A program made the position numbers and the translations under genes. Of a stretch of DNA of 12,157 bases, positions 10,608-12,157 are shown in pieces; positions within the stretch are counted from its first letter, which is position 1, and each line of letters begins with the position of its first letter. The stretch is from Spirochaetaceae bacterium. Its GTDB lineage: Bacteria > Spirochaetota > Spirochaetia > Spirochaetales_E > Spirochaetaceae_B. The stretch spans positions 1-12,157 of the forward strand of contig QKJO01000036.1 of the NCBI GenBank assembly GCA_003249275.1, in the 5' to 3' direction. The notes beneath the pieces are model-generated. The model saw only the letters and a list, made by a program, of their open reading frames with translations. It had not been told where the DNA came from and did not search any database.

Positions 10608-12157
10608 CTAATGGCCGGATTTATTCCCCAGTAAATACAGGTAGGCATCCTCCTCCGGAAGAGGTCTGCTGAAGTAATAGCCCTGGTATATCCGACAGTC
10701 CAGTTTTTTAAGAACATCAAGCTGTTCGACAGTTTCAACTCCTTCGGCAATAACAATGAGCGAAAACACTTCAGCCAGGGAGATTATAAGTTTGACGACC
10801 TGGTGCTGCCGCCGTTCTATGTGAATATTATCGATGAAGGTCTTGTCGATTTTCAGAACATCAATGGGAAGCAGGGTAAGGTAATTCAGAGAGGAGTATC
10901 CTGTACCGAAGTCATCCAGATAGACCCTGACGCCTTTGGCTCTGAACTGGTCCAGCTGATGGCAGACATACTCCATGTTCTCCATGACAGCCGTTTCGGT
11001 CACTTCCAGACCGATCAGATAGGGGGGAACGTCGATCTCTTCCAGTATATCGAAAAACGTCCTGTAAAACCCCGAATTCAGAAGCTGCACCGCCGAGACG
11101 TTGACCGAGATTCTGAAATCCTCATCCTCGCCTATGTACTCGCTGATTCTTTTCAGAAACCTGCACGACTCCCTGAGAACAAATTCTCCCAGCAGATGGA
11201 TCAGACCGGACTGTTCGGCAAGAGGGATAAACTCATCAGGCGGAATGATGCCGAGCCGGGGAGACTCCCAGCGGATCAGGGATTCAAATCCGATGAGACG
11301 ATTCGTTGTCGAGTCGATCTTGGGCTGGTAATTCAGCCTGAACTCTCTTGACGCAATCGCATCTTCCAGCTCATTCATAATATCCATGTGTCTGTTGATC
11401 TCATCATTCAGATCATCCGAGAAGACACAGATGCCTTTCTTGCCTCTCTCTTTGGCCTTGTACATGGCGATTTCGGCTTTTTTAATGACACCGTCGGCAC
11501 TGGAATCCGAATCCGAGAAATAGGCAAGTCCGGCACTGTAATTCAGCTTGATGTCGATATCATCCAGGGAGTACTGGCCGTAATCCCTCTGAATGTTGTT
11601 GAAGAGGGTCATTTCATCGACTCTGGAATTCAGAAAAACGGCAAAGTCATTGCTGCTCAGTCGGGCAACGGCTTTCATATACCCGTACTTGTCAGCCTGA
11701 AGAGACCTGCCGATAGCCTTGAGAAGCCTGTCTCCGATCTGATATCCGAAGGAGTCATTTATGAATCTGAAATTGTCTATATCCAGAATGAGAATGCCTG
11801 CCTCGTCATAACTGCCGCTGTAATCTTCCGCATATTTTACAAGGGCAAGACGGTTCATGAGACCCGTCAGAGAGTCTTTATAGGCTGTCTTATAAATCCT
11901 GTCGGCCTGTTCGAATTCTTTTGTGACATCTTTGATAACCAGAAGAATGTGCCGGGACTCATCCACTGTGGATGTATAGGCCAGAAAATTGAACTTCTGC
12001 CGGATTCTCTTGTCCGTAAGGTTGTAGTAGCACTCCTGTGTAAAACTTCTGTTGCCTGATTTTTTTATTTCAAACCACTCATTGAAAAAAACGGAGCGTT
12101 TTGAATCATCAAAATGGTCTGAAAGAGCAGTTTCCAGAGTATCCAGATCACGGCATT
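10608..12157 (-). CDS. PAS-GGDEF-EAL c-di-GMP signalling protein, N-terminus cut off
   Basis: The frame is open through the right edge, giving 515 residues and no certain start. A GTG at 11966 is internal, because a PAS-like segment (FFNEWFEIKKSGNRSFTQE, then a strand ending LLVIKDVTKEFEQ) lies partly before it. The linker YKDSLTGLMNRLAL leads into a GGDEF domain whose signature is degenerate: ARLSSNDFAVFL at about 11657-11643 reads SSNDF, so cyclase activity is unlikely. The EAL domain has ESL (GFESLIRW, about 11285), Asn in ISVNVSAVQL, Glu in LEVTETAV, the Asp pair in YLDDFGTGYSSL (about 10916), Lys in LKIDKTFI, Glu in VIAEGVET and YQGYYFSRPLP near the end. All the usual metal-binding and catalytic residues seem present, so it probably degrades c-di-GMP. 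The start and any sensory domains lie outside the window. Confidence 0.93.
   Translation of the reverse strand, partial: CRDLDTLETALSDHFDDSKRSVFFNEWFEIKKSGNRSFTQECYYNLTDKRIRQKFNFLAYTSTVDESRHILLVIKDVTKEFEQADRIYKTAYKDSLTGLMNRLALVKYAEDYSGSYDEAGILILDIDNFRFINDSFGYQIGDRLLKAIGRSLQADKYGYMKAVARLSSNDFAVFLNSRVDEMTLFNNIQRDYGQYSLDDIDIKLNYSAGLAYFSDSDSSADGVIKKAEIAMYKAKERGKKGICVFSDDLNDEINRHMDIMNELEDAIASREFRLNYQPKIDSTTNRLIGFESLIRWESPRLGIIPPDEFIPLAEQSGLIHLLGEFVLRESCRFLKRISEYIGEDEDFRISVNVSAVQLLNSGFYRTFFDILEEIDVPPYLIGLEVTETAVMENMEYVCHQLDQFRAKGVRVYLDDFGTGYSSLNYLTLLPIDVLKIDKTFIDNIHIERRQHQVVKLIISLAEVFSLIVIAEGVETVEQLDVLKKLDCRIYQGYYFSRPLPEEDAYLYLLGNKSGH

Overview
The window reads as chromosomal core DNA from a diderm bacterium, most likely a free-living spirochaete. 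This is an inference. It rests on an HPr/HPr-kinase pair sitting beside an outer-membrane lipid-transport cluster, an LptC-like protein made as a lipoprotein, a divergent YmdB-type protein, and a cheR-cheB pair with no chemoreceptor nearby. No marker gene in the window settles the phylum.

Left part (1-5482, all minus strand). Transcription order is lptC-like, lptA-like, lptB, rpoN, hpf, [terminator], hprK, ptsH, then an unidentified exported protein cut by the window edge. The three lpt genes overlap by 8 bp at each junction. The order lptC-lptA-lptB-rpoN-hpf followed by phosphotransfer genes mirrors the proteobacterial lpt-rpoN-hpf-ptsN-rapZ-npr cluster, but here hprK and ptsH fill the phosphotransfer slot. 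The cluster joins envelope lipid transport, sigma-54, ribosome hibernation and carbon/nitrogen signalling.

Middle (5483-8886). A divergent regulatory region drives lptC leftward and cheR-cheB (chemoreceptor methyltransferase and methylesterase) rightward. It holds an 8-bp perfect inverted repeat over the -35 of an apparently leaderless lptC promoter. Converging on cheB are two overlapping minus-strand genes: a YmdB-family protein that has lost most of the motif residues expected to bind metal, and a small RseC-like membrane protein with a C-terminal cysteine cluster.

Right-centre (8887-9621). A tRNA-Leu(CAG) has a textbook promoter and terminator. After it come about 480 bp without a credible protein gene. 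This stretch holds two homologous modules of about 121-122 nt that fold into matching hairpins with compensatory base changes, plus an isolated 9-bp hairpin and another strong terminator between them. The outer arms of module A repeat the 3' end of the tRNA exactly (direct) and nearly exactly (inverted). This is the least explained and most interesting part of the window.

Right end (9563-12157). A Trx-type glutathione peroxidase and an OhrR-type one-Cys peroxide sensor (both +) form an oxidative-stress unit. Its promoter carries a nearly perfect 20-bp palindrome in the spacer and over the -10, a likely OhrR operator. Converging on it is a PAS/GGDEF/EAL protein, cut at its N-terminus by the window edge, with a degenerate GGDEF motif and an intact EAL domain. 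It is probably a c-di-GMP phosphodiesterase.
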